NCBI RefSeq assembly: GCF_018502485.1
Contig: NZ_CP075546.1
DNA from: Methanospirillum purgamenti
Lineage (GTDB): Archaea; Halobacteriota; Methanomicrobia; Methanomicrobiales; Methanospirillaceae
DNA: 64,000 nt
Direction: 5' to 3' (one strand)
Shown here: positions 48,404 to 56,757 of the stretch, one piece after another
Layout of the letters: each line of letters begins with the position of its first letter
Position numbering within the stretch: the first letter of the stretch is position 1
Translations under genes and position numbers: made by a program
The notes under the pieces: generated by a model
What the model was told of the DNA's origin: nothing
Database searches by the model: none
Seen by the model: only the letters and a program-made list of their open reading frames with translations

Positions 48404-50435
48404 CTGAGATGTTCTCTGTGGGGATCTCAACCTTGCGATAACCCCCTTCCGGAACCACGATCTCAAACCTGGCACCAATTCCGAAAGTTCCCTGCTCAGT
48501 GATGGTAATACCAGTCAGTCCGAGAACCTCCCGTGCGAAAAAAAGTCCCCATCCGGTACCAGATCCAACACCCCGTTCAAAAATCCGCTCTTTCATAGAA
48601 TCTGCAATGCCTTCCCCATCATCTTCATAGAGAATCACCAGGTTAGAGTCTCTCATTTTGGTGTGAATAGAGATGTAAAAGACATTTTTTCCATGCTTGA
48701 GGCTGTTGTCGATGAGGTTATAGAACACTTTTTGCAGTAACTGATCAGCGTATACCTCTACCTGCTCGCCCTGATAACTGAATGTCAATCCCTTTTTCTT
48801 TGTCATGGCATAGGCAAGATTCCAGCATGTACCAAGGTTCTGCCAGATTGGAGCCTGCATTCCGGCTTTCTGGTACTCTTTGGAAAATTCAATATGTTTA
48901 TTGACTCGGTCAGCTGCCTCTTCTGCCGCCTCCACAAGGTTCAGGATGATCTCATCTGTGGTCTTCCGATGGACGAGGCCAAGCATTCCACGAATGGTGG
49001 TCAGCTGGTTTACGATATCATGCCTGGTCATGCTCCCAAGCAGACTGAGTTTTTTGTTTGAGAGGAGGAGAGCCTTCTCGTTGTCCTTGAAGGTTGTTAT
49101 GTCATTCATAACACAGAGATGCCCTTCCTGCCCACCTTCAAGGGGATAGGGTGCTGCAACGACACTGATATACAGATCAGCCCCATCCTTCTTCCTGGTG
49201 TGAAATTCCCGGTGAACTGGTTGATCAGCGAATAGTTCCTCTGGTCGTATCGTCTGTTCAGCCTCTAAGAGGTTCAATATACTTTTACCAGCCAGCTCAC
49301 CGGGTGTCATTCCAAAAAATGATGCCATCTTTGGATTCGCAAACCAGATATGGTTGTCCGGCCCCATCAGACAGATTCCTTCTTCTGCCAGGGCAATAAG
49401 TCTTGAAAGGCGTTGCTCAGTCGCATGTCGCTGCTCTACGGCCTGCTCAATCTGATCAAGCATGAGATTTATAGATCTGCTGAGATCCCCGATTTCATCA
49501 TCCCGTCCAGTTTTAATCCGCCCTGATAGTAATCCACTTTTTCCAACTTTTTCAAGTTCTGTGTTTAATTCCCCAAGAGGGGCGATGACGATAAGGTTGA
49601 TGAGTGTTATGGCAACCCCCATGAAACAGATAACCAACAGCAGGAGGGAAAAGAAGAGGTAATCCCGGGTATACAGCCCGCTCATGTAGAGGTCACGAAC
49701 TCCTTCTACCTTGAGAAGGAGAAATGGGAATCCAAAAATGTCTGGGAGAACCCTGGTTGCCTGAATTGAATCTCTGGTGACTGTCGCGTGCAGGACAGGA
49801 AGGTTTTGGGAGATTTCCTCCTCTTGTGTCAGAATCCGTGCGGTTACATTCTGCAACAGAAGATCTGATATGTCAGCGCACATCTGCTGGTCAAGTGGAT
49901 TGAGAATTGTAAGCGTCCCCCTGGAAGGCCCTTCCTGGTGTGTGGTTAATATTGGGTTTTGTGCAATAAGCCAGGCCGTGTTATTCCACCCGATAAGACC
50001 TGCACGCTTTGTTTCAGTCCTGGATTTGTTGATCAATGCTCCAAGGTCCGGAGGTATCTCAGTCAGTTCAGGTGCATTATCAGAAATACCCCTCCCGACG
50101 ATGATGCTTCCATTCAGATCCTGAATAATAAAATATCGGATCTTCAATGCCTCAAAAGTAGATAATGCCAGGTTGGAAGAGATATATGCCGGATCATGTG
50201 TCACCAAAAAATCATAGGTTGTATCCCATTCAGCCCAGTCTGTACCAATCTGCTGGATCCTGTCTATCTCCTGTTCTATTGCATGTTCTGCCCTTAGGAT
50301 GTCCTGGTCCACGTATTTTTTTTCCAGACTTGAAAAGGAGTCCATTATTGTGTATTCAAACGAGAAGAGGAGGACTACCATGACGGCAAAGAATGTGCAT
50401 GCAATTACGAGTATCATCTTTGGATAGAGCCGCAT
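48393..50435 (-). CDS. CHASE4-HAMP-PAS sensor histidine kinase
   Basis: 680 residues. Helix 1 at residues 7-29, an extracellular CHASE4-type domain (about 45-250, with IGTDWAEWDTTYDF), helix 2 near 257-280, HAMP to about 335, PAS (IALAEEGICLMGPDNHIWF onward) and a kinase core with H-box GSMTRHDIVNQLTTIRGML, typical of methanogen kinases, then HATPase motifs NLIDNSLKHG, YEDDGEGIAD and GTGWGLFFAREV. It faces the receiver protein gene 147 bp upstream on the same strand. Confidence 0.9.
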   Translation of the reverse strand: MRLYPKMILVIACTFFAVMVVLLFSFEYTIMDSFSSLEKKYVDQDILRAEHAIEQEIDRIQQIGTDWAEWDTTYDFLVTHDPAYISSNLALSTFEALKIRYFIIQDLNGSIIVGRGISDNAPELTEIPPDLGALINKSRTETKRAGLIGWNNTAWLIAQNPILTTHQEGPSRGTLTILNPLDQQMCADISDLLLQNVTARILTQEEEISQNLPVLHATVTRDSIQATRVLPDIFGFPFLLLKVEGVRDLYMSGLYTRDYLFFSLLLLVICFMGVAITLINLIVIAPLGELNTELEKVGKSGLLSGRIKTGRDDEIGDLSRSINLMLDQIEQAVEQRHATEQRLSRLIALAEEGICLMGPDNHIWFANPKMASFFGMTPGELAGKSILNLLEAEQTIRPEELFADQPVHREFHTRKKDGADLYISVVAAPYPLEGGQEGHLCVMNDITTFKDNEKALLLSNKKLSLLGSMTRHDIVNQLTTIRGMLGLVHRKTTDEIILNLVEAAEEAADRVNKHIEFSKEYQKAGMQAPIWQNLGTCWNLAYAMTKKKGLTFSYQGEQVEVYADQLLQKVFYNLIDNSLKHGKNVFYISIHTKMRDSNLVILYEDDGEGIADSMKERIFERGVGSGTGWGLFFAREVLGLTGITITEQGTFGIGARFEIVVPEGGYRKVEIPTENISVIP

Positions 50436-50582
50436 AGGAGTCCCCCTGATAGCGATATAGACAAAAGTCCTGTGTGGTGTTGTGAGTATTATATCCGGGA
50501 TATCACAAGCAACCGATATTTTGCTTATATGACTACACTAGGATAGTCCCACTCATAAAGGGAAAAAAGTTCGGGATACCTA

Positions 50583-52040
50583 TCACTGGCTGGTCAAATC
50601 TACTTTCTGGAGTAGTTCCGGTGTGTCAACCGTAAAGGTGAAGGATCGGAGGATTCCAGACTCATTATGAATAACGCCGGTATACTGGCCGTAGAGAAGC
50701 TGGAATGTGGTCTGTCCTTGTGAGGATGTGACATCATTACCAACTATCTTTCCCCCGCTTTTTATGGTTACTCTGAGTCCTGATACGGGTATTCCGTTGT
50801 TCATGATGTCAATAATGACATTTCCGATGCCTTTCTTGACTGATCTGATCTCAGGAATAGGATTTGATGCAGGAACACGGAGATGGCTTTTATCATATAT
50901 CCGGCAACCGGTCACAAACCTGCTTGCGATCTCTGGTTCTGTCGGATAAAATGTGAAGTTCTGGCTGTTTTTCAGGAACAGCACACTTCGATCTCCATAG
51001 AGGACTCCGGACCTGTCAATATAAATTCCTCCTTCTGGTTCACCTTTCATAAAAATGAGAAATGCCCGATACCCTTCTGCTCCGGTTGTCGATGCAATAC
51101 CATAGGCCTTTTGCGCTTTCAGTTCTCGGACCAGTTCAGGGAGATACCAACTTCCAAGAGGTTTTGTATTTTCAATGATGAAGTTCAGCGGAACATTCTC
51201 ATCAAAATCACCGATATGCTGGGGGACATCTGGTGATGTCTGCTGATATTTTTGTTCAGACTCCTGGAGAACACTCCTCGCAATATCTGCCTGACTGGTA
51301 TCTTTTCCGGTAACCTTTGCTGAAACTATAGATCCATCTGATCCAAACACTCCTTCAATGCGCCAGAGATGATTGATTTTTTTTCCATCAGGATAGGTTA
51401 CCGGTCTTTCAAATTCAACATCCGGATTATCTGGTGTAAGGGATTTGACACTATCTGTAATCTGTGCTCGTTCTCTCTCATCGATGTCATGGAAAAACTT
51501 CTTACCGATAAGGTCAGTTGCGGGAATACCATACACTGCCCCATATGAGTCATTAGCCCGGATGATTGTGAGGTCTGGGAGAAGATCTACAAAGATTTCA
51601 GTCTGCACCGTGAGGACAGAATGGTAGAGTTGTTCCCGTGCTGCCAGTTCCTTTTTTGCATGATGCCCGGCATGTGCCTGGAGGATCCGCTGCTCAAGTT
51701 CACTGAACTGTATTACCGGATCGCTACCCTTCCGGATATAGTAATCCGCGCCACTATTCAGGGCAGATATGACGATTTCTTCCTTCCCTTTGCCCGTAAA
51801 AAGGATAAACGGAACACCCTCATAATTTGCCCGTACGTATTTGAGGAGCTGGATACCATCCATGTCCTGCATAAGATAGTCTGATACAATGACATCATAC
51901 TGGCCTGTCCGTAATGAATCTATTGCCTCTTTTCCGGAAGAAACGCAGGTTAATGTGACTTTTCCAGAAGCCCCCAGATACTCCCGGGCGAGCATCAGGT
52001 GGGGAACCTCGTCATCAACATACAGGACTGAAACGGGCAT
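50583..52040 (-). CDS. Receiver-PAS protein with C-terminal beta domains
   Basis: 485 residues. Receiver domain: VSVLYVDDEVPHL acid pair, phospho-acceptor Asp54 in IVSDYLMQDMDG, FILFTGKGKEE and the RKGSDP segment. A PAS domain follows (about 145-260). The C-terminal half (about 285-485) is not a kinase: it has WYLPELVRELKAQKAYGIAS and FLKNSQNFTFYPTEPEI, ending in an Ig/carboxypeptidase-regulatory-like fold (GIPVSGLRVTIKSGGKIVG). The output is unknown. Likely partner of the kinase downstream. Confidence 0.82.
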   Translation of the reverse strand: MPVSVLYVDDEVPHLMLAREYLGASGKVTLTCVSSGKEAIDSLRTGQYDVIVSDYLMQDMDGIQLLKYVRANYEGVPFILFTGKGKEEIVISALNSGADYYIRKGSDPVIQFSELEQRILQAHAGHHAKKELAAREQLYHSVLTVQTEIFVDLLPDLTIIRANDSYGAVYGIPATDLIGKKFFHDIDERERAQITDSVKSLTPDNPDVEFERPVTYPDGKKINHLWRIEGVFGSDGSIVSAKVTGKDTSQADIARSVLQESEQKYQQTSPDVPQHIGDFDENVPLNFIIENTKPLGSWYLPELVRELKAQKAYGIASTTGAEGYRAFLIFMKGEPEGGIYIDRSGVLYGDRSVLFLKNSQNFTFYPTEPEIASRFVTGCRIYDKSHLRVPASNPIPEIRSVKKGIGNVIIDIMNNGIPVSGLRVTIKSGGKIVGNDVTSSQGQTTFQLLYGQYTGVIHNESGILRSFTFTVDTPELLQKVDLTSQ

Positions 52041-52339
52041 AAATGGGTTAGTGTATGATTATTTCCTATTAAAATTAATGGAGTGAACTGGGTAGGGAAG
52101 TATCCTGTAAGTATCTTTTATTGACCTTTTTCTCGTGCTTATTAAACCTATTGGGGCAAAACGAAAGAATGTACAATGGGTGTTGACGGTACTCAATATG
52201 CCAGAAAGAGAGGAGCAGAGTGAAAATAACTTGATGGGATAGATCTTTTTGTGAAATATTGTAAATAAGCCTATTATCCAGGTTTTGACTAACTATTTCT
52301 GTTGTCCTGAATGAGAATATTATGGTTATTAATGATGGG
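52041..52339. other. Intergenic region without recognisable gene
   Basis: About 300 bp, AT-rich, between the receiver-PAS gene and the acylphosphatase-like gene, whose coding regions both run on the minus strand. It must hold the promoter for the receiver-PAS gene. I see no coding frame, strong stem-loop or known RNA. Confidence 0.4.
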
Positions 52340-52930
52340 TTATACTTTTATTCCCATCTCGTTCAGTGCATTCTCTATGGAATGGAGTTTTCTTTTTATT
52401 TCAGAAAATTCTTTCTCAAAATATGATTCAGAGTCTTTTCGTAACCCTTTGATCTCCTCTACCGTATCATGCTGGAGTGAGATCATCTCATCTTGTTTAC
52501 CTAACATCTGATCCTGCTTTCCTAGCATGAGATCCTGTTTCTCTAACATCTGATCCTGTTTTTCCAAGCTTAATGTTGTATTTTCAACAACACGATAGAG
52601 AAGTGATCCTGCAACATCAATTCTTTCAAATAGCTCCTGGTCTTTATCTCCCCGGATAATTTCAAATTTTGTGTAATCTCCAATTGCATCATGCCAGGTG
52701 ACATTACATTCACGGACATCTATTGGGTATTCACTAACGTTGATATTCTCGATAAAACTTTTAAGGTCATTTTCTTCACCCTCTGCAATTATTTCGACCT
52801 CTCCGGATTCATGATTCTGTACCTGTCCAAATATTTTTTTCCTGAAGGTGGCTTTTCGAACATATTCACGGTATCCAACAGCCTGAACGTCACCCCCTGC
52901 GATTATTTTTACTCGTCTTATCATGTTCAT
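52340..52930 (-). CDS. Acylphosphatase-like domain with coiled-coil tail
   Basis: About 197 residues from ATG 52930 (an in-frame start at 53032 gives an unlikely N-terminus). Residues 3-90 match acylphosphatase: GGDVQAVGYREYVRK has the phosphate-binding loop and catalytic Arg, FGQVQNHESGEVEI the catalytic Asn. The rest is charged and helical, with repeats of LEKQDLMLGKQDQMLGKQD, a heptad-like coiled coil, ending EIKRKLHSIENALNEM. Acylphosphatases are usually only about 90 residues; the fused oligomerisation segment is unusual. Function unknown. Confidence 0.8.
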   Translation of the reverse strand: MNMIRRVKIIAGGDVQAVGYREYVRKATFRKKIFGQVQNHESGEVEIIAEGEENDLKSFIENINVSEYPIDVRECNVTWHDAIGDYTKFEIIRGDKDQELFERIDVAGSLLYRVVENTTLSLEKQDQMLEKQDLMLGKQDQMLGKQDEMISLQHDTVEEIKGLRKDSESYFEKEFSEIKRKLHSIENALNEMGIKV

Positions 52931-53200
52931 AAATTTGGGAGATGAGCGGAAATAGTTTTTCTGAGAATAATTCGTGCCTTTCTTCAATATCTTCAGTGAT
53001 GAGTTTGTTAATACTTGTAGATATGAATACAATTGCTTATTTTGTATTCAGGGGGCAAATAATTTCACGAAAAAACCGACTCTCATATTTTCAACAGGAT
53101 ATGGTTTAATATTGATTAATTGTCTTATTATAAACGTAGTCCATTAAGGTTTGGAATTCTCTCTTACAATATCATTCATAAAAAATTGTAGTTGCTTGCT

Positions 53201-54154
53201 ATGTATCGAAATAAAAAAACAGCTGTTGTTGTTCCTGCATATAAAGAAGAATTACTTATAGTGCCGACCTTGGAATCGATTCCGGATTTCGTTGACCGGG
53301 TATACGTTGTGAATGATGGATCTCCAGACCAGACAGGTGCCCTCATTGATTCATATGCGAAGAAAGATAATCGGGTAATTCCTATCCATCATCTTAAAAA
53401 CAAAGGAGTGGGGGGAGCAATCATCTCCGGGTATAAACGGGCATTTTTTGACGGGATGGATATTGTTGCAGTGATGGCAGGGGATAATCAGATGGATCCT
53501 GCTTTCCTTCCTGAACTATTAGATCCTGTTGCTGATGAAGCAGTGGATTACTCAGTTGGGAACCGGTTAGTGAATGAGAAATTCCGGGAGGGTATGTCTA
53601 CATGGCGGTTTGTTGGTAACTCTGTTTTGACTCTCCTTACAAAGATAGCATCCGGGTATTGGCAACTCATGGATCCCCAAAACGGTTATACAGCGATTTC
53701 TAGGCGTGCTCTGGAGACTATTTCACTTGATGAGATATATCCCCGGTACGGATACTGTAATGATCTCCTGGTCTGGCTCAATACATTTGGATTTCGCGTC
53801 CGGAATGTGCCTCATCCGGCCAGGTATGGGCTTGAGCGATCAAAGATAAAATATTCTACATATATTGTCCGGTTGTCCTGGTTACTCCTGAATGCGTTCA
53901 TCTGGCGGATGAAAATGAAATATGTTATATTATCGTTTCATCCTTTGGTGTTTTTCTATTGTGCAGGCGTTTTTTTTACGTTTATTTCAGTTTTGTTTGG
54001 ATTATATGCACTCTGGTTTAAGTTTATCATGAATAATCCAATATTTGTTCCGGCAGTAGTCTCTATGATTTTATTTGCCTTAGGAGTGCAGTTTCTTTTG
54101 TTTGCTATGATGTTTGATATGCAGGAGGAGAATAGAGGAGCATGGTATGGTTAA
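53201..54154 (+). CDS. Family 2 glycosyltransferase, dolichyl-phosphate-sugar synthase type
   Basis: About 317 residues from ATG 53201. GT-A domain: VVVPAYKEELLIVPTLESI, VYVVNDGSPDQTG, KNKGVGGAIISGYKRAF and VAVMAGDNQMDP (DxD variant), then two C-terminal helices (about 240-265 and 280-305). The type makes lipid-linked sugars or moves them for surface glycans. It lies 70 bp before an insertion element and in a region with other surface-glycan genes. Confidence 0.87.
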   Translation: MYRNKKTAVVVPAYKEELLIVPTLESIPDFVDRVYVVNDGSPDQTGALIDSYAKKDNRVIPIHHLKNKGVGGAIISGYKRAFFDGMDIVAVMAGDNQMDPAFLPELLDPVADEAVDYSVGNRLVNEKFREGMSTWRFVGNSVLTLLTKIASGYWQLMDPQNGYTAISRRALETISLDEIYPRYGYCNDLLVWLNTFGFRVRNVPHPARYGLERSKIKYSTYIVRLSWLLLNAFIWRMKMKYVILSFHPLVFFYCAGVFFTFISVLFGLYALWFKFIMNNPIFVPAVVSMILFALGVQFLLFAMMFDMQEENRGAWYG

Positions 54155-54299
54155 AAATCCATAATTTCTAAATTTTTACCTGCACGTGTCTAATAGACTG
54201 ATTTTTCGTTGAAATTTATATCCCTAGTGCACCTCGCCACTTAATATTATAAAAAGGTTGTCAGAAAGTACTTTATATTAGTACGTACTATAAAACTCA

Positions 54300-54755
54300 A
54301 TGAAACAGAGATATTTTGTGAATCTGACTGATGAAGAAAGGAAAGAACTAAAATACATTGTAAAGAAAGGGAAGAATTCTTCATCACGAATAAAACATGC
54401 CCAAATCTTACTGAATTCTGATCTATCTGGACCAAATAAAACAGATCAGGAAATTGCCCAGTATATTAATTGTCACCCTCAAACGGTGTTTAATACCCGA
54501 AAAAGATTCTGTGAACACGGATTAGATTATGCATTGAATCGTAAGCAAAGAGAGAAACCACCACACCAACCAATTATCGATGGAGAAAAAGAAGCTCAAT
54601 TAATTGCAATTGCGTGCAGTAAACCTCCAGAGGGACATTCAAGATGGACATTTAAGTTATTGTCAGAGAAAATGGTGGAATTAGAGATCATCGAATCAGT
54701 ATCTCCAAAAACAATTGAAAGAGTCTTAAAAAAACGAACTAAAACCCCACCTTAA
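54300..54755 (+). CDS. IS630 transposase, N-terminal part (helix-turn-helix)
   Basis: 151 residues, DNA-binding part: KTDQEIAQYINCHPQTVFNT and the winged-helix continuation HSRWTFKLLSEKMVE. The frame ends shortly after an A7 run (54728-54734). Shifting +1 there continues as NELKPHLKKCWVIPPKHNAE, i.e. the family-typical linker into the catalytic domain. Either programmed slippage or a one-base mutation. Confidence 0.88.
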   Translation: MKQRYFVNLTDEERKELKYIVKKGKNSSSRIKHAQILLNSDLSGPNKTDQEIAQYINCHPQTVFNTRKRFCEHGLDYALNRKQREKPPHQPIIDGEKEAQLIAIACSKPPEGHSRWTFKLLSEKMVELEIIESVSPKTIERVLKKRTKTPP

Positions 54756-54804
54756 AAAATGCTGGGTAATTCCTCCAAAACATAATGCTGAATTTGTTGC
54801 TCAT

Positions 54805-55425
54805 ATGGAAGATGTTCTGGAAATTTATCATCTTCCATATAATCCGGAAATTCCGGTTATATGCATGGATGAGAAACCAATTCAACTCATTTCAGATGTC
54901 CGAGAACCGATTCCTCTTTCTCCTTCTCATCCGGAATGTTTTGACTACGAATATCAGAGAAATGGGACTGCAAATATCTTTATCTTTACAGAACCTTTGA
55001 GAGGATGGAGAAAAGCACTTGTCAAAGAGAGAAAGACCAAACAAGATTGGGCTGAAGAAATTCGTTCTCTATTGACAGAAGATTATCCAGATGTACCCAA
55101 AATTATTCTTATTTGTGATAATTTAAATACTCACACAATTGGGGCATTATATGCAACATTCAGCCCTTCAGAAGCATTAAAACTATCAAAAAGATTGGAA
55201 ATTCATCATACACCTAAACACGGAAGTTGGTTAAACATCGCTGAAATCGAATTGAGTGCCATCACAATACAGTGTTTAAATCGTAGAATTGGTTCTTTGA
55301 AGGAGTTAAAAAGAGAAATAAAAGTTTGGCAACACAAACGAAATACTAATCAAAAATCAGTGAATTGGCAATTCAAAACTGATGATGCAAGGATAAAATT
55401 ACATCATCTTTATCCACAATTTTAA
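54805..55425 (+). CDS. IS630 transposase, catalytic DDE part
   Basis: 206 residues from ATG 54805; the frame is open back to the A-run at about 54733. Catalytic residues: VICMDEKPIQL (first Asp), ILICDNLNTHTIGALY (second Asp) and HGSWLNIAEIELSAI (Glu). All three acidic residues are intact, so a full transposase could be active if the frames are joined by slippage. Confidence 0.88.
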   Translation: MEDVLEIYHLPYNPEIPVICMDEKPIQLISDVREPIPLSPSHPECFDYEYQRNGTANIFIFTEPLRGWRKALVKERKTKQDWAEEIRSLLTEDYPDVPKIILICDNLNTHTIGALYATFSPSEALKLSKRLEIHHTPKHGSWLNIAEIELSAITIQCLNRRIGSLKELKREIKVWQHKRNTNQKSVNWQFKTDDARIKLHHLYPQF

Positions 55426-55458
55426 GTGACGAGTGGCACTAGTTTTCTATTTTGATTT

Positions 55459-55740
55459 CCGAACCTCAACGAGATCATCCACTATCGTGATCAAATTTTT
55501 CCAGAATTTCATCAAAACGGCATTATCGAATTTGACAGTTACGATTGATTCGTGGATGAGGAAGACAAAAAGGTTCATTCACTCCAATTTTGATGCCATC
55601 AACACGATGATTTTGGACCATAATTGGGGGATTACATGAAGTTTTGATCGAAAAATCCCCAACTGTCAATTACCTGTCCCGATGAAATTCAGGTAAAATT
55701 TGATCGCGGTAGTGGACGATCTCATTGACTATTTGAAGTC
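55459..55740. repeat. Inverted pair of decayed coding fragments
   Basis: Segment 55466-55513 and the complement of 55681-55728 match at 42 of 48 bases; similarity extends with gaps to 55540 and 55661. Four of the six differences are silent in the frame reading (L/V)NEI(I/V)HYRDQI(F/L)PEFH on both sides, so both descend from a real coding sequence. The copies point toward each other and are interrupted by stops. The parent gene is not recognised. Confidence 0.7.
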
Positions 55741-55756
55741 GCAGTGGCAAACTTAG

Positions 55757-55996
55757 GTGATAAAAGTGATGAGTTCTGCTGTGAAAATCCTCACCGATTC
55801 TGGTGTGATTCAAAAAAAGGCATACCTGCTCTCGGTCCCCTGCATCACACTCCGGGAAAACACCGAATGGATTGAGATAGTGAATACGGGTTGGAACGTG
55901 CTGGTAGGGGCTGACAGAAAAAAGATAATTGAGATGATCAGTACATTTACTCCTCCAAAGGATATCCGAATCTGTTTGGTCGAGGTGGGTCAGTAA
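55757..55996 (+). pseudogene. C-terminal remnant of UDP-GlcNAc 2-epimerase (WecB-like)
   Basis: About 79 codons matching the C-terminal end of WecB/MnaA: SSAVKILTDSGVIQKKAYLL, VPCITLRENTEWIEIV and GWNVLVGADRKKI. The family is normally about 360-380 residues, so more than three-quarters is missing. An ATG at 55757 opens the fragment, but a stand-alone product would lack the active site. It is debris next to an insertion element and suggests this was once a larger surface-sugar locus. Confidence 0.85.
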
Positions 55997-56094
55997 GAAT
56001 TGTTGAGATAATCGGAAAATTTTTGAATGAAATTTAAATATCTTAAAGATCCTGCACGGGGCAATTGGATCGGTTCGCCTGCAAAAAGGTGTGA

Positions 56095-56523
56095 ATGAGG
56101 GTTTTATGGAATATGCTTGAAAATAATTACCGGGTCCCAAAATTCTCTATTGGGATTGATATTGAGATGATTGAAAGATTTGAAAAATATTCACTAGAGT
56201 CTCATAAAAAAGAATTAGAGAGAATTTTCACTCAAAGTGAACTTTTTTATTGTTTCTCAAAAAAGAATCATGCACCCTGCTTATGTGGTCGCTTTTGTGC
56301 AAAAGAGGCCATAATTAAAGCTTTTTCATCATTTGAGCAGTCTTTTATCTCATTTGCAGATATAGAAATAGTGAATGAGGATAAAAAAGGTCCTCGGGTA
56401 AAAATTATTGGTAAACAATTCACAACAGATTTTTTAGATCGGATTGAGATAAAAATAAGTATCTCTCATACTGCTCAAACTGCAGTAAGTAATGCATTGG
56501 TTTTGTATTGGTGTGATATGTAA
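56095..56523 (+). CDS. acpS: Phosphopantetheinyl transferase, AcpS type
   Basis: About 142 residues (or 136 from ATG 56113). FSIGIDIEMIERFEKY is the AcpS N-terminal metal-binding motif and CGRFCAKEAIIKAF the second catalytic motif; ISISHTAQTAVSNALV completes the fold. It attaches 4'-phosphopantetheine to the serine of the carrier protein encoded immediately downstream (1-bp overlap). Bacterial-type AcpS is unusual in archaea, pointing to acquisition by transfer as a cassette with the following genes. Confidence 0.88.
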   Translation: MRVLWNMLENNYRVPKFSIGIDIEMIERFEKYSLESHKKELERIFTQSELFYCFSKKNHAPCLCGRFCAKEAIIKAFSSFEQSFISFADIEIVNEDKKGPRVKIIGKQFTTDFLDRIEIKISISHTAQTAVSNALVLYWCDM

Positions 56524-56753
56524 TGCATGAAGAAAAAATAAAAAAAATATTTGCAGATGCATTTGAAATTTCTGAAGAGGAAGTAAATGATGATATTGCC
56601 TATAACTCGTATCAACCCTGGGATTCCCTCAAACATCTTCAACTTGTTTCAATGCTTGAAGAAGAACTTGATATTGAGTTAGAAATGGATGACATTATTG
56701 ATATGAGTACGTATCAGAAAGTCCGGGAAATAGTGATGAAATATCTCTCATAA
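56523..56753 (+). CDS. Acyl carrier protein
   Basis: 76 residues, acidic. The attachment motif is PWDSLKHLQLV, Ser35 within the usual D-S-L context; the helix pattern matches the ACP/PCP fold. It overlaps acpS by 1 bp and precedes the AMP-ligase by 4 bp, so it probably receives an activated acyl group from that ligase. It is not accompanied by any ketosynthase here, so chain elongation is unlikely. Confidence 0.9.
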   Translation: MHEEKIKKIFADAFEISEEEVNDDIAYNSYQPWDSLKHLQLVSMLEEELDIELEMDDIIDMSTYQKVREIVMKYLS

Positions 56754-56757
56754 AGAA

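Larger units (their letters stand above)
54227..55439 (+). mobile_element. IS630-family insertion sequence
   Basis: 1213 bp bounded by TA dinucleotides (54225-54226 and 55440-55441), the expected IS630 target duplication. Terminal inverted repeats: the left end starts GTGCACCTCGCCACTTAAT, the right end (complement) GTGCCACTCGTCACTTAAA, about 18 of the first 22 bases matching. It carries one transposase in two overlapping-phase pieces. Confidence 0.9.

Noticed and set aside
54728..54734. Classical -1 frameshift site in the transposase
   Set aside because: The -1 frame meets a stop within three codons; only a +1 (or -2) shift restores the family sequence.
55670..56140. 156-residue minus-strand frame opposite the epimerase remnant
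   Set aside because: Most of it is the reverse of the epimerase coding sequence; only its last 24 or so residues correspond to a real, decayed fragment, described separately.
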